Source: Nocardioides immobilis (GTDB taxonomy: Bacteria > Actinomycetota > Actinomycetes > Propionibacteriales > Nocardioidaceae). From it: a stretch of DNA of 64,000 bases. Position 1 is the first letter of the stretch. Each line of letters begins with the position of its first letter. This document shows, piece after piece, positions 49,079-57,343 of the stretch. The translations under genes and the position numbers were made by a program. Under the pieces are notes generated by a model that searched no databases, had not been told where the DNA came from, and worked only from the letters and a program-made list of their open reading frames with translations. The stretch covers positions 62,001 to 126,000 of the forward strand of contig NZ_QXGH01000017.1 in assembly GCF_003515065.1 (NCBI RefSeq), given 5' to 3'.

Positions 49079-49630
49079 ATGACCGTGACCATCCGCGTCG
49101 GCCCCAGCCCCGGCGACCTCGGGCGCGTGCTCGAGCTGCACGGTCGGCTGTACGCCGAGGAGTTCGGCTACGACGAGGACTTCGAGTCCCATGTCGCCTC
49201 GGGACTGGCCGGGTTCGCCGCCGCCTTGAGCCGGCGCCGCGAGCGCCCGGCGCTGCCGGAGCCGGGGTGGTTGTGGATCGCCGAGGACGACGCCGTCGAC
49301 GAGCTTCGCCCGGATGTCGTCGGGATGGTCGGGCTGACGGTCGAGGGCGACGGGATCGGGCAGGTGCGGTGGTTCCTGGTCGCTCCGCACGCGCGCGGCG
49401 GTCTCGGCCGCAGCCTGATGACGACCCTCCTGGTCCAGGCGCGGTCGGCCGGCCTGCAGCACCTGCGGCTGTGGACGGTCGACGGGCTCGACGCGGCGGC
49501 CCGCCTCTACGCCAGCCTCGGGTTCCGCCGTACCGAGGAGGTGCCCGGCCACCGCTTCGGCCAGGACCTGGTCGAGGTCCGCTACGACCTCGACGTCGCG
49601 AGCGCCGTCCGGTTGCTCGACGGCCGGTAG
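49079..49630 (+). CDS. GNAT family N-acetyltransferase
   Basis: 183 residues. VTIRVGPSPGDLGRVLELHG, VVGMVGLTVEGDGIGQVRWF, LVAPHARGGLGRSLMTTLLV (the R-x-x-G-x-G/A acetyl-CoA loop, here A-R-G-G-L-G), LRLWTVDGLDAAARLYASLG and FRRTEEVPGHRFGQDLVEVR. Ordinary GNAT; the E-E-F-G-Y-D-E-D segment near the start and the final Y-D-L resemble MarR-fused acetyltransferases but no HTH is present. Substrate unknown. Confidence 0.88.
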   Translation: MTVTIRVGPSPGDLGRVLELHGRLYAEEFGYDEDFESHVASGLAGFAAALSRRRERPALPEPGWLWIAEDDAVDELRPDVVGMVGLTVEGDGIGQVRWFLVAPHARGGLGRSLMTTLLVQARSAGLQHLRLWTVDGLDAAARLYASLGFRRTEEVPGHRFGQDLVEVRYDLDVASAVRLLDGR

Positions 49631-49704
49631 GGGCCGACAGGCTCGACCAGCTCGAGGCATGGGCCGCCGCGCTGCGGACCGTGCGCACCTGGCTGACCGG
49701 TCCG

Positions 49705-49971
49705 TCACTTCTCGCGGAGCACGGTCCTGCGGGCGCGGTAGTCCTCCTCGCTGATCTCGCCGGCGGCGTACATCTCTGCCAGCCGGGCCTCACCGGCACG
49801 CCGGGGCATGCCCTCGCAGCTGCGGCGGCGGAGGACCACGACGGCGGCGATGATCCCGGCGATCACCAGGAACCACAGGATCGGGAAGATCGGCCAGAAC
49901 GCGGGCGGCCCGTCGCCGTCCCAGCGGTCGGCGGTAACGACGAGCGTGGTGATGCTGTCGGTGACAGACAT
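49705..49971 (-). CDS. Small membrane protein with SHOCT domain
   Basis: 88 residues. After MSVTDSITTLVVTADRWDGD there is one membrane segment, FWPIFPILWFLVIAGIIAAV, then basic residues and the short SHOCT motif RLAEMYAAGEISEEDYRARR near the C terminus. SHOCT domains are small oligomerisation modules. Preceded by GGAGG (reverse strand CCTCCT) before the ATG. It is between a convergent GNAT gene and the thioredoxin gene on the same strand. Confidence 0.85.
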   Translation of the reverse strand: MSVTDSITTLVVTADRWDGDGPPAFWPIFPILWFLVIAGIIAAVVVLRRRSCEGMPRRAGEARLAEMYAAGEISEEDYRARRTVLREK

Positions 49972-50105
49972 GGTTGCCTCCTCAGGCTGGTTCGGATGAC
50001 TCCACCGTCGCCCGAACCAGCGCGCCGCACATCGGACGGGAAGCGTCATCGCCGTACGACGAGAGGCGTACGCCGCCCCGACCCGACCCCGAGGCGTCCG
50101 GCCGG

Positions 50106-50447
50106 TCAGTCCGAGGCGGCCTCGACGTCGAGGGCGCGTACGGCGGCGATCAGCTCGTCGAGCGCGGACGCGGGAAGTGCGCCGGCCTGGCGGAACACCA
50201 GCTGGCCCTTCTTGAACGCCATCAGGGTCGGGATCGAGGTCACCTGGGCCGCCGAGGAGAGCGCCTGCTCCTCCTCGGTGTTGATCGACGCGAAGACCAG
50301 GTCCGGGTTGCTGGTCGAGGCTTCCTCGTAGATCGGAGCGAAGTTGCGGCACGGGCCGCACCACGACGCCCAGAAGTCCACGAGGACGATGTCGTTGTCG
50401 AGCACGGTCTGCTCGAAGGTCTGGGCGGTCAGGTCGATCGTGGACAT
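50106..50447 (-). CDS. Thioredoxin
   Basis: 113 residues: [80 protein letters not shown] (cis-Pro in S-I-P-T). Canonical WCGPC redox active site; length of classical Trx. General disulfide reductase. No thioredoxin reductase is adjacent. Confidence 0.95.
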   Translation of the reverse strand: MSTIDLTAQTFEQTVLDNDIVLVDFWASWCGPCRNFAPIYEEASTSNPDLVFASINTEEEQALSSAAQVTSIPTLMAFKKGQLVFRQAGALPASALDELIAAVRALDVEAASD

Positions 50448-50510
50448 GATGAGCCAACGGTCGCACGCGGAGCGCTATTCCAAAAGTCATCCTTGCGGAC
50501 GATCACGGCG

Positions 50511-51281
50511 TCAGCGCCACCTCACGTTGACGTCGACCGGCCCGCTGATGCCGTCGACGGAGCCGGCGTCGGTCTGCTGCCAGATCCACCACGGCCGGTC
50601 CGGCCGCTGCCCGAGGCTCCGCACCCACTGGCGGTAGTCGCCGAGCTCGGCGGCGAAGCCGTACTCGGCCTCGAACTCCGGGTACAGGTAGACCACCGGC
50701 TCCCGCTCGGTAGCCGCCTCCACCTGCTCGAGGAATGCCCGCACCTCCGCCAGCAGTACGGCGCGCGGGGGTGGCGTCGTACAGCTCCCCGCCAGCTCGA
50801 GGTCGACGGCCGGCGGCAGGTGGCTGCCCGCGCTGATGGGCCCCAGCACCGAGGCGAAGTGCGCCGCCTGCTCGACGCCCGGGGAGCACAGCTGGAAGTA
50901 GTGGTAGCCGCCGACCTGGATCCCGTGGTCCTGGGCCGCGGCGCGATGCCCGGCGAAGGTCGGGTCCGTGTACGACGTACCCTCGGACGCCTTCAGGTAG
51001 GCGAACGAGACTCCGTCGCCCGCCACCGCCTGCCAGTCGATGGCGCCCTGGTGGTGCGACGCGTCGATGCCGCGCTGCCGCACCCGCTGCTTCTCCGGTT
51101 GCGGCGGCCGAGTCGTATCGGTGGTCGTCTGCGTGGTCGTCTGCGTGGTCGTCGACGGCAGCTCGGACGTGTGCGTCGACAGCGGGCTCTGCAGCGGGGT
51201 CTTCGGCGCATCTTCCGCCGGCCCGCAACCGGTCACGACGAGGAGGGCGGCAACGACGACCGGCGGCAGGAGGCGCCTCAT
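50511..51281 (-). CDS. GH25 family lysozyme-like lipoprotein
   Basis: 256 residues. Lipoprotein signal with lipobox LVVTGC, then a Thr-rich linker (TTTQTTTQTTTDTTRP) and a GH25 domain: GIDASHHQGAIDWQAVAGDG and VSFAYLKASEGTSYTDPTFA (first Asp and Glu), VGGYHYFQLCSPGVEQAAHF, LPPAVDLELAGSC (catalytic D-x-E), WIWQQTDAGSVDGISGPVDV. A cell-surface N-acetylmuramidase. Start codon overlaps the stop of the MFS gene by 4 bp. The ACGACC/GTCGTC tandem encoding the linker may be length-variable. Confidence 0.9.
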   Translation of the reverse strand: MRRLLPPVVVAALLVVTGCGPAEDAPKTPLQSPLSTHTSELPSTTTQTTTQTTTDTTRPPQPEKQRVRQRGIDASHHQGAIDWQAVAGDGVSFAYLKASEGTSYTDPTFAGHRAAAQDHGIQVGGYHYFQLCSPGVEQAAHFASVLGPISAGSHLPPAVDLELAGSCTTPPPRAVLLAEVRAFLEQVEAATEREPVVYLYPEFEAEYGFAAELGDYRQWVRSLGQRPDRPWWIWQQTDAGSVDGISGPVDVNVRWR

Positions 51282-52525
51282 CCCAGCGCCCGCTCCTGCG
51301 CGACCGGCACCATCGCGGCCGCCACGAGCCCGAACCCGGCGGCGAGCGCGAAGGCGGCGCCGTACCCCCAGGCCGTGATCACGATGCCGGCGACCGGCGG
51401 CACGGCGGAGGCGACGAGGTACTGGCCGGTGTTCTGGATGCCGAGCGCCCGACCGGACCAGAACGCGCCGGCGCGCTCGGCGACGGCGGCGTAGGCGAGG
51501 CCGTTGTCGGCGACGGTGACCGCGGAGGCGACGACGAGGAGGAGCACGGCGAGCCCGACGACGGCCGCCCCGGACCCTGATGCCGCGGCGCCGAGCGCCA
51601 GCATCGTCGCGGCGGCGGCCCAGGCGATCCACTGCATCGGCCGGGTGCGGCTGCGGACCAGGTCGGAGAGGTGGCCGGACCCGATCCGGCCGAGGGCGCC
51701 GATCAGCTGGGTGCCGGCGACGACGATGCCGGCGAAGCCGGCCGCCCAGCCGAGCTCGTCGACGAGCCAGGTCAGGCCGAACGTCCAGACGACGAACTGC
51801 GGGACGACGAGCAGCATCGAGGTGCCGTGCACGCGGGCCAGGTAGCGGTCCGCCCGGTACGGGTTGGGCGCTCCGGCGCGCTCGGCGGCCGGCGGCCGCG
51901 GCGGGTCGATCACCAGCGCCGCCACCAGGACCAGCGCCACGGCGGCCGCGACCAGCGGTACCCAGAGCGCGGCCGTGATGCCGTGCGCGTCCGCGAGGAA
52001 CGCCATCGTCAGCGCGCCGAGCCCGACGCCGAGCGGCTGCGCGCACTGCCGGATGCCCATCGCCAGGCCACGCCGCTCGGGCGGGAACCAGCCGACGACG
52101 ATCCGGCCGGACGCCGCGTTGGTGGCCGACGAGCAGGCGCCCGCCACGAAGAGCGCGGCCGCGACCAGCCACGGACCGTCGACGAGTACGGCGACCAGGC
52201 CCGCGAGGACGACGCCGGTGATGCCGGTCAGCAGCGCGAGCCGCTCACCGCGCCGGTCGACGACCAGGCCCCACGCGACCAGCGTGCACATCAGGCCCGC
52301 CATCGGCGCCGCGGCGACCAGCCCCGCCTCGGCGAGGGTCATCCCCTCGCGGGTGTGCAGCACCGGGATCAGGAACGCGGGCCCGTGCACCATCGTCGCG
52401 GACGAGGCCTGCGCCGCCGTGCTGACCGCGAGCATGGCCCAGCGTCGCCGTACCGAGACGGTGGCGGCGGGCGGCGCCGACTGCTCGTCGGCGCCCATCA
52501 GCGGGGTGGGCACCGGCACAGTCAA
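51278..52525 (-). CDS. MFS transporter
   Basis: 415 residues with 12 predicted helices. RRWAMLAVSTAAQASSATMV, GLMCTLVAWGLVVDRRGERL (motif A, D-R-R-G-x-R), AALFVAGACSSATNAASGRI, GWFPPERRGLAMGIRQCAQP. The last resembles the phthalate/aldohexuronate-type and oxalate/formate-like carriers. Substrate cannot be told. GH25 gene follows translationally coupled; the coupling of an exporter with a lysozyme lipoprotein is unusual and possibly functional. An in-frame ATG at the distal start gives cytoplasmic N terminus MTVPVPTPLMGADEQ. Confidence 0.88.
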   Translation of the reverse strand: MTVPVPTPLMGADEQSAPPAATVSVRRRWAMLAVSTAAQASSATMVHGPAFLIPVLHTREGMTLAEAGLVAAAPMAGLMCTLVAWGLVVDRRGERLALLTGITGVVLAGLVAVLVDGPWLVAAALFVAGACSSATNAASGRIVVGWFPPERRGLAMGIRQCAQPLGVGLGALTMAFLADAHGITAALWVPLVAAAVALVLVAALVIDPPRPPAAERAGAPNPYRADRYLARVHGTSMLLVVPQFVVWTFGLTWLVDELGWAAGFAGIVVAGTQLIGALGRIGSGHLSDLVRSRTRPMQWIAWAAAATMLALGAAASGSGAAVVGLAVLLLVVASAVTVADNGLAYAAVAERAGAFWSGRALGIQNTGQYLVASAVPPVAGIVITAWGYGAAFALAAGFGLVAAAMVPVAQERALG

Positions 52526-52582
52526 CGCCTGCCACGCCCGGACCGCCGAAATGATCTCGTCAAACGAGGAGTGAGATCCGTC

Positions 52583-53782
52583 TCAACCAGCGGCGGCGTC
52601 GGGGATCGGCTGCTTGGGCAGCTTCTTCACCCGCGAGCGCCGCTTCGGGCGCTCGGGGATCATCGACCGCATCTCCTCGAGCCTGCCCCAGCACAGCAGC
52701 CGGTCGCCGTCCTCGAGGACGTGCCGCGGGCGGGGGTTCGGGATCACCAGCACGCCGCGGTGCAGCGTCAGCACGGTGATGTCGCGCTCGCTCAGGCCGG
52801 AGTCGCCGAGGGGCTTGCCCACCAGGTCCGCGTCGCCGTGGACGACGATCTCGGCGACGCCGTACCCGGTCGAGACGCTGAGCCGCTCGCGGACGTCGAT
52901 GTGGGGGAACGCGACCTGGTTGTCGATGTAGTCGATGATCGCGCCGGCCACGTCGAGGTTGGTGGCGGCCTCGATGCCCTCGAGGCCGGGGGAGGAGTTG
53001 ACCTCCATCACCAGCGGGCCGGCGTCGCTCTCGAGCATGTCGACACCGGCGACCTTGAGCCCCATGATCTGTGCGGCCCGGACCGCGACCGCCTCGAACG
53101 CCGGCTCGATGTCGACCTTCTCGACGCTCCCACCGCGATGGACGTTGGAGCGGAACTCGTCGCCCTGGGCGGATCGTCGCATCGCCGCGACCACCCGGTC
53201 GCCGACGACGAGCGCCCGGATGTCGCGGCCCTTCGACTCCTTGACGAACCGCTGGATCAGCACGTTCTGCCGCGTCGACTGCAGGGTCTCGATGATCGCC
53301 TCTGCCACCTTCAGCGACGGCGCGAGGATCACGCCGATGCCCTGGGTGCCCTCGAGCAGCTTGATCACGACCGGCGCGCCGCCGACGCGCTCGATCGCGG
53401 GGATCACGTCGGCGCGGTCCTGCACGAACGTGGTCGCGGGCATGGCGACGCCGTGCCGCGACAGGATCTGCGTCGCGCGCAGCTTGTCGCGCGAGTTGGT
53501 GATCCCTCCGGCAGTGTTGGGCGTGTAGACGTCCATCTGCTCGAACTGCCGCACCACCGCGGTGCCGTAGTAGGTGATCGAGTTCCCGATCCGCGGCAGC
53601 ACCGCGTCGTACTGCGAGAGCGGCCGGCCGCGGAACTGCAGGTCCGGCTCGTCGCCGGAGAGGTCGATGCCGAACCGCAGCGTGTTGAGCACCTTGACCG
53701 CGTGGCCGCGTTGCGCAGCCGCCGCGCGCAGTCGCTGGGTGCTGTAGCTGCGGGGGGCGCGCGAGAGGATCGCCAGCTTCAC
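52583..53782 (-). CDS. RimK-like ATP-grasp ligase fused to an RCK_C domain
   Basis: 399 residues from a GTG. Residues 1-290 form the RimK ATP-grasp enzyme: KLAILSRAPRSYSTQRLRAA, VLPRIGNSITYYGTAVVRQF, NSRDKLRATQILSRHGVAMP, PVVIKLLEGTQGIGVILAPS, VAGVDMLESDAGPLVMEVNS (N-S-S-P-G-L metal/ATP motif). Such enzymes attach glutamate to protein or cofactor ends. Residues about 325-385 (GVAEIVVHGDADLVGKPLGD, LSERDITVLTLHRGVLVIPN, HVLEDGDRLLCWGRLEEMRS) are a TrkA-C/RCK_C domain, normally a ligand-binding regulator of ion channels. Family RimK is about 300 long, so this is a clear fusion. Divergent from RimB-like and AstE-like genes. Confidence 0.92.
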   Translation of the reverse strand: MKLAILSRAPRSYSTQRLRAAAAQRGHAVKVLNTLRFGIDLSGDEPDLQFRGRPLSQYDAVLPRIGNSITYYGTAVVRQFEQMDVYTPNTAGGITNSRDKLRATQILSRHGVAMPATTFVQDRADVIPAIERVGGAPVVIKLLEGTQGIGVILAPSLKVAEAIIETLQSTRQNVLIQRFVKESKGRDIRALVVGDRVVAAMRRSAQGDEFRSNVHRGGSVEKVDIEPAFEAVAVRAAQIMGLKVAGVDMLESDAGPLVMEVNSSPGLEGIEAATNLDVAGAIIDYIDNQVAFPHIDVRERLSVSTGYGVAEIVVHGDADLVGKPLGDSGLSERDITVLTLHRGVLVIPNPRPRHVLEDGDRLLCWGRLEEMRSMIPERPKRRSRVKKLPKQPIPDAAAG

Positions 53783-53843
53783 GTCAAAAGCCTGCTCGGT
53801 CGGGGACGGGACATGCAGGCCAGGAGGAGAACGGCCTGCTTGG

Positions 53844-54338
53844 ATGGGGGTTGTGCCGAGATCCCATCTAACCAGCGTCGCTGGCTGGCGCGAGTGGGTG
53901 AGTCTGCCCGACCTCGGGGTGGACTGGATCAAGGCCAAGCTCGACACGGGCGCGCGGACCTCTGCGCTGCACGCCTTCGACCTGGAGGAGCTCGAACGCG
54001 ACGGGGCGCCCTGGGTGCGGTTCTCGATCCACCCGTGGCAGCGCAATGCGGAGGACGCCGTGACGGCGGAGCTCCCGGTCCACGACGTGCGACACGTCAA
54101 GAGCTCGTCGGGCCACGTCCAGGAGCGGTACGTCGTGCTCGTCGCGATCCGGATCGGCCTGCGCCGGGTCACCACCGAGGTCACCCTGACCCGGCGTGAC
54201 GAGATGGGCTTCCGGCTGCTGATCGGCCGCGAGGCGCTGCGCCAGGGGTTCGTCGTCGACCCCGGCAGGTCCTACCTCGGCGGCCGGCCCAAGCGCGTCG
54301 TACGACGTCGCAACCGGGGGAAGGGCGGGGCCTCCTGA
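53844..54338 (+). CDS. RimB-like retropepsin-type endopeptidase (DUF785 / Zn_protease family)
   Basis: 164 residues. WREWVSLPDLGVDWIKAKLD then TGARTSALHAFDLEELERDG shows the D-T-G-A aspartic motif and the K-L-D-T-G-A-R-T-S-A-L signature of the RimB/ATP-dependent-zinc-protease family. VLVAIRIGLRRVTTEVTLTR and DEMGFRLLIGREALRQGFVV complete it. RimB proteins in pseudomonads cut the glutamate tails that RimK adds to ribosomal protein S6. The C terminus is highly basic (RRRNRGKGG). Coupled to the next gene by TGATG overlap; divergent from RimK with 61 bp between starts. Confidence 0.88.
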   Translation: MGVVPRSHLTSVAGWREWVSLPDLGVDWIKAKLDTGARTSALHAFDLEELERDGAPWVRFSIHPWQRNAEDAVTAELPVHDVRHVKSSSGHVQERYVVLVAIRIGLRRVTTEVTLTRRDEMGFRLLIGREALRQGFVVDPGRSYLGGRPKRVVRRRNRGKGGAS

Positions 54339-55294
54339 TGGCCCGCGAGTCCTTCGCCATCGGCAACGTCCGAGTGCGCGCCGGCGCCGCCCGCGACGTC
54401 GAGCTGCCGATCACGCGGCTGGTCACCGGCGGCGACGTCAGCCTCCCGGTGCGGGTCGTGCACGGCCGCGAACCCGGCCCGGTGGTGTGGGTGAGCGGCG
54501 CGATCCACGGCGACGAGGTGATCGGGGTCGAGGTGATCCGCGAGCTGATCGCGGCCCTGGATCCCAAGAAGGTCCGCGGGACGCTGGTCGCAGTACCGGT
54601 CGTCAACGTGCTCGGCTTCATGGCCGGCGACCGCTACCTCCCGGACCGGCGCGACCTCAACCGCTCCTTCCCCGGCTCTCCCCGCGGGTCCCTGGCCAGC
54701 CGGATCGCCCACCTCTTCATGGCCGAGGTGGTCGCCAAGTGCGAGGTCGGCATCGACGTGCACACGGCCGCCGACAAGCGCGCCAACCTCCCGCAGATCC
54801 GCGCCGACCTCGACGACCCGCGCACCCGCGACCTGGCCGAGGCGTTCGGCGCCCGGGTCATGGTGCACGCGCGGCTCCGCGACGGATCGCTGCGACAGGC
54901 CGCGCTCGAGGTCGGTGCCAAGGTGCTGCTCTACGAGGCCGGCGAGGCCAACCGGTTCGACGACGAGTCGATCGCGACGGGCGTCGCCGGCATCCGGCGG
55001 GTGCTCGCGTTCCTCGACATGATCGAACCCGAGCCGGCAGATGACCTCCCGGCCCGCCTCGAGTCCCGCAGCACCGCCTGGGTCCGGGCCCGCAGCACCG
55101 GCATCCTCAACCTGGAGACCAAGCTCGGCGCGTTCGTCGAGGCTGGCGACCGGCTCGGCGGCCTCTCGGACACGTTCGGCCGGCGGGTGCGGCTGATCCA
55201 CGCCGACCGCGACGGGATCGTCATCGGGCTCACCCGCGCCCCGATCGTCAACGCCGGCGACGCGCTCGTCCACATCGCCTCGGTCACGCAGTGA
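54338..55294 (+). CDS. AstE/AspA-like (M14 family) zinc deacylase
   Basis: 318 residues. VVWVSGAIHGDEVIGVEVIR is the zinc motif H-x-x-E, VVNVLGFMAGDRYLPDRRDL contains the N-R motif (DLNRSFPGS), and CEVGIDVHTAADKRANLPQI carries the third ligand (D-V-H-T). KVLLYEAGEANRFDDESIAT supplies the catalytic glutamate. The C-terminal domain (WVRARSTGILNLETKLGAFV, LIHADRDGIVIGLTRAPIV) is the succinylglutamate-desuccinylase/lipoyl-like barrel. Likely removes an acyl or amino-acid cap from a peptide or amino-acid conjugate. Position suggests trimming of RimK products. Confidence 0.9.
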   Translation: MARESFAIGNVRVRAGAARDVELPITRLVTGGDVSLPVRVVHGREPGPVVWVSGAIHGDEVIGVEVIRELIAALDPKKVRGTLVAVPVVNVLGFMAGDRYLPDRRDLNRSFPGSPRGSLASRIAHLFMAEVVAKCEVGIDVHTAADKRANLPQIRADLDDPRTRDLAEAFGARVMVHARLRDGSLRQAALEVGAKVLLYEAGEANRFDDESIATGVAGIRRVLAFLDMIEPEPADDLPARLESRSTAWVRARSTGILNLETKLGAFVEAGDRLGGLSDTFGRRVRLIHADRDGIVIGLTRAPIVNAGDALVHIASVTQ

Positions 55295-55369
55295 CCACCG
55301 CCACAGAGACGGGCGCGCCCGCCGGCTGGTAATTACTACACCACTGTCAATAAATGAGAGGGGGCCGAC

Positions 55370-55681
55370 ATGGGACTCAACCCGGTCGGAGAGATCCTGA
55401 AGCGCGCGGACAAGACCTTGGCGAGCGCCAACGCGACCCTGACGACGGTCGGTGGCACGCTGACGACGGTCGAGGGCACGCTCGGCACCGTCGAGGGCAC
55501 GCTCGCCAGCGTCGACCAGCGGATGACCACCGTCGACGCCACGCTGGCGGAGACCAAGGCGGTCCTGGGCGAGGTGCAGGGGCTGCTCGCCGAGCTCGCC
55601 GAGGAGATCGCGCTGGTGAAGCAGCTGCCGGAGATGAAGACCATGCTCGAGCAGATCCACGCGGCCGTCACGAACGCCTGA
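55370..55681 (+). CDS. Heptad-repeat coiled-coil protein, 103 residues
   Basis: The central part is built of about eight 7-residue units: TLTTVGG, TLTTVEG, TLGTVEG, TLASVDQ, RMTTVDA, TLAETKA, VLGEVQG, LLAELAE. Leucine/methionine at position 2 and valine/threonine at 4-5 give a perfect heptad for a long helix, followed by EEIALVKQLPEMKTMLEQIH. The N terminus starts MGLNPVGEILKRADKTLASA; no signal peptide. Such proteins in actinobacteria form rods, sometimes phasin- or tape-like. GAGAGGGG precedes the ATG. Located 75 bp after the AstE-like gene. Confidence 0.8.
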   Translation: MGLNPVGEILKRADKTLASANATLTTVGGTLTTVEGTLGTVEGTLASVDQRMTTVDATLAETKAVLGEVQGLLAELAEEIALVKQLPEMKTMLEQIHAAVTNA

Positions 55682-55794
55682 ACGACAGCTGGGGCGCGCG
55701 TCGTACCTGAAGAAACGGCCCCGGAATGGCCGCAAAATGGGGCCGGAAGTTCAGGTACGACGACGCGAGCGCAGCGAGCCGCTACCGTCCGAGC

Positions 55795-56466
55795 ATGATC
55801 CTCGCGACCCGGCTCAAGGCGGCGTACGCCGGCCTCGCCCTCCTCGACACCGCGCTGTCGGCGTCGACGCGGCCGGCCGCGCACCAGGCCCGGTTCCTGA
55901 CGAAACCGCTGCTGATGCCGCTGCTGTCGGCCTCGCTGGCCACGACCCCGGGCTCGTCCTCGGCCCGGGTGCCGGTGCTCGCGGCGCAGGCCGCCGGCTG
56001 GGTCGGCGACGTCGCGCTCCTCAGCGAGGAGCGGAAGCCGTTCGTGGCCGGCACCACGGCGTTCGGGGTCGGTCACCTCGCCTACCTCGCAGCCTTCGTG
56101 CCGCGGCGTCGGCGCGAGCCGGCACTCGTCGCCGACCCGCGGGCCCGCACGCTGGCGGCGGTGTGGGCGGTGTCGTCGCCGATGGTCGCCTGGAACGCGC
56201 GCCGCAGCGGAATGGCGCCCGTGGTCGCGACGTACTCCGCGTTGCTCACCTCGATGGTCGTCGCGGCCACGCGTCTCGACCCGGCCCAGCCACCGGCCGG
56301 GCGCCGCCTGCTCGCCGCCGGCGCCCTCCTCTTCCTCGCGTCCGACTCGACGCTCGGCCTCCGGAAGTTCGTGCTCGACGACCCGAGCCCGTGGGTCGAG
56401 GGCGCGGTGATGGCGTCGTACACGTCTGCCCAGCTCCTGCTCAGCGAAGGCGCCGGCCGGCTCTGA
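55795..56466 (+). CDS. Lysoplasmalogenase (YhhN family) membrane protein
   Basis: 223 residues with seven to eight hydrophobic segments. LKAAYAGLALLDTALSASTR, FLTKPLLMPLLSASLATTPG (the T-K-P-L-x-M-P motif), AAQAAGWVGDVALLSEERKP (D) and FLASDSTLGLRKFVLDDPSP (S-D) are the YhhN/TMEM86 signature with the two conserved aspartates. The enzyme cleaves the vinyl-ether bond of lysoplasmalogens. Start ATG chosen at the first hydrophobic segment; a longer frame to 55726 has no similarity. Followed by an AhpD-like gene 21 bp later. Confidence 0.88.
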   Translation: MILATRLKAAYAGLALLDTALSASTRPAAHQARFLTKPLLMPLLSASLATTPGSSSARVPVLAAQAAGWVGDVALLSEERKPFVAGTTAFGVGHLAYLAAFVPRRRREPALVADPRARTLAAVWAVSSPMVAWNARRSGMAPVVATYSALLTSMVVAATRLDPAQPPAGRRLLAAGALLFLASDSTLGLRKFVLDDPSPWVEGAVMASYTSAQLLLSEGAGRL

Positions 56467-56487
56467 CGGAGCGTCTAGGCTGCCCGC

Positions 56488-56958
56488 ATGACCGAGCCGA
56501 CCGCCGTACCCGAGGGGCCCCTCTACCTCGACAAGGCAGCGCCGGAGATCTTCGCCGCGATGGCCGGCGTCTCGAAGATGATCGCCGCGGCTGCCGCCGA
56601 TGCCGGGATCAGCCAGCAGCTGCTCGAGCTCGTCAACCTGCGGATCTCCCAGATCAACGGCTGCGCCTACTGTCTCGACGTCCACTACGAGAAGGCCGTC
56701 CGGCTGGGCGAGGACCCGCGCCGGCTCGCCGTGCTCCAGGAGTGGCAGGAGACCACGCTCTTCGACGACGCCGAGAGCGCGTCGCTCGAGCTGGCCGAGT
56801 GCATCACCCTCATCCCCGAACCGGCGGAGCGCTCGGAGATCGAGGACTGCGCGCGCGCCGTCCTCGGCGATGCCGGCTACGCCGTCGTCGCCTGGGCTGC
56901 GATCTCGATGAACGCCTTCAACCGGGTCTCGATCACCAGCCACCACCCGGTCAGCTGA
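56488..56958 (+). CDS. AhpD-like carboxymuconolactone decarboxylase family protein
   Basis: 156 residues: LYLDKAAPEIFAAMAGVSKM, ISQQLLELVNLRISQINGCA, YCLDVHYEKAVRLGEDPRRL (C-x-x-C-x-x-x-H), ETTLFDDAESASLELAECIT, VVAWAAISMNAFNRVSITSH. Alkylhydroperoxidase-type reducing protein. Unlike the one at 7868 it is not next to an ECF sigma gene and no (G/T)GTCACA-N16-GGTC was seen upstream. Overlaps the convergent PIN toxin gene by 8 bp. Confidence 0.9.
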   Translation: MTEPTAVPEGPLYLDKAAPEIFAAMAGVSKMIAAAAADAGISQQLLELVNLRISQINGCAYCLDVHYEKAVRLGEDPRRLAVLQEWQETTLFDDAESASLELAECITLIPEPAERSEIEDCARAVLGDAGYAVVAWAAISMNAFNRVSITSHHPVS

Positions 56959-57343
56959 GCACGCGCCACCCGAGTCGCTGCGCCGCCGCTCGGTCGAACG
57001 TGACGATGTCGGTCACGCCGAAGAGCTCCATCGCGCCATGGATCAGGGCGTCGGCGAAGTCGGCACCCTCTTCGGCCAGGCCCAACGCCCGCACCGCGCT
57101 CTCGCCGTCGTCGAACTCGAGCGTCGCGGTCGCGATGAGCCGGCGGACCACGGCCAGGCAGGTCTCGGTCGGATAGCGGTAGGTGCGCGCGAGCACCCAG
57201 TAGAACTCGGCCAGGGTGACCTGAGTGATGAATCCGGGTTCGTCGCGGGTGAGCGCCTCCAGAGCGGTCTCTGCCGCGGCGTACTGCTCCTCGTCGTCCC
57301 GGACGACGTAACGCACCAGGACGTTGGTGTCGATCCCGATCAT
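56951..57343 (-). CDS. PIN-domain VapC-type toxin
   Basis: 130 residues: MIGIDTNVLVRYVVRDDEEQ (first acidic Asp5), ITQVTLAEFYWVLARTYRYP (Glu), GLAEEGADFADALIHGAMEL (D-x-x-x-D), VTDIVTFDRAAAQRLGWRVL (last Asp). Magnesium-dependent ribonuclease toxin. Start ATG overlaps the antitoxin stop by 4 bp, the normal VapBC arrangement. Confidence 0.93.
   Translation of the reverse strand: MIGIDTNVLVRYVVRDDEEQYAAAETALEALTRDEPGFITQVTLAEFYWVLARTYRYPTETCLAVVRRLIATATLEFDDGESAVRALGLAEEGADFADALIHGAMELFGVTDIVTFDRAAAQRLGWRVLS

Noticed and set aside
50511..52525. MFS transporter and GH25 lysozyme as a bacteriocin or phage-lysis unit
   Set aside because: No holin, precursor peptide or phage genes; the lysozyme has a lipoprotein signal, more consistent with cell-wall turnover.
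54272..55735. 487-codon minus-strand frame opposite the AstE-like gene
   Set aside because: Shadow of AstE and the heptad gene; no start region or domain.
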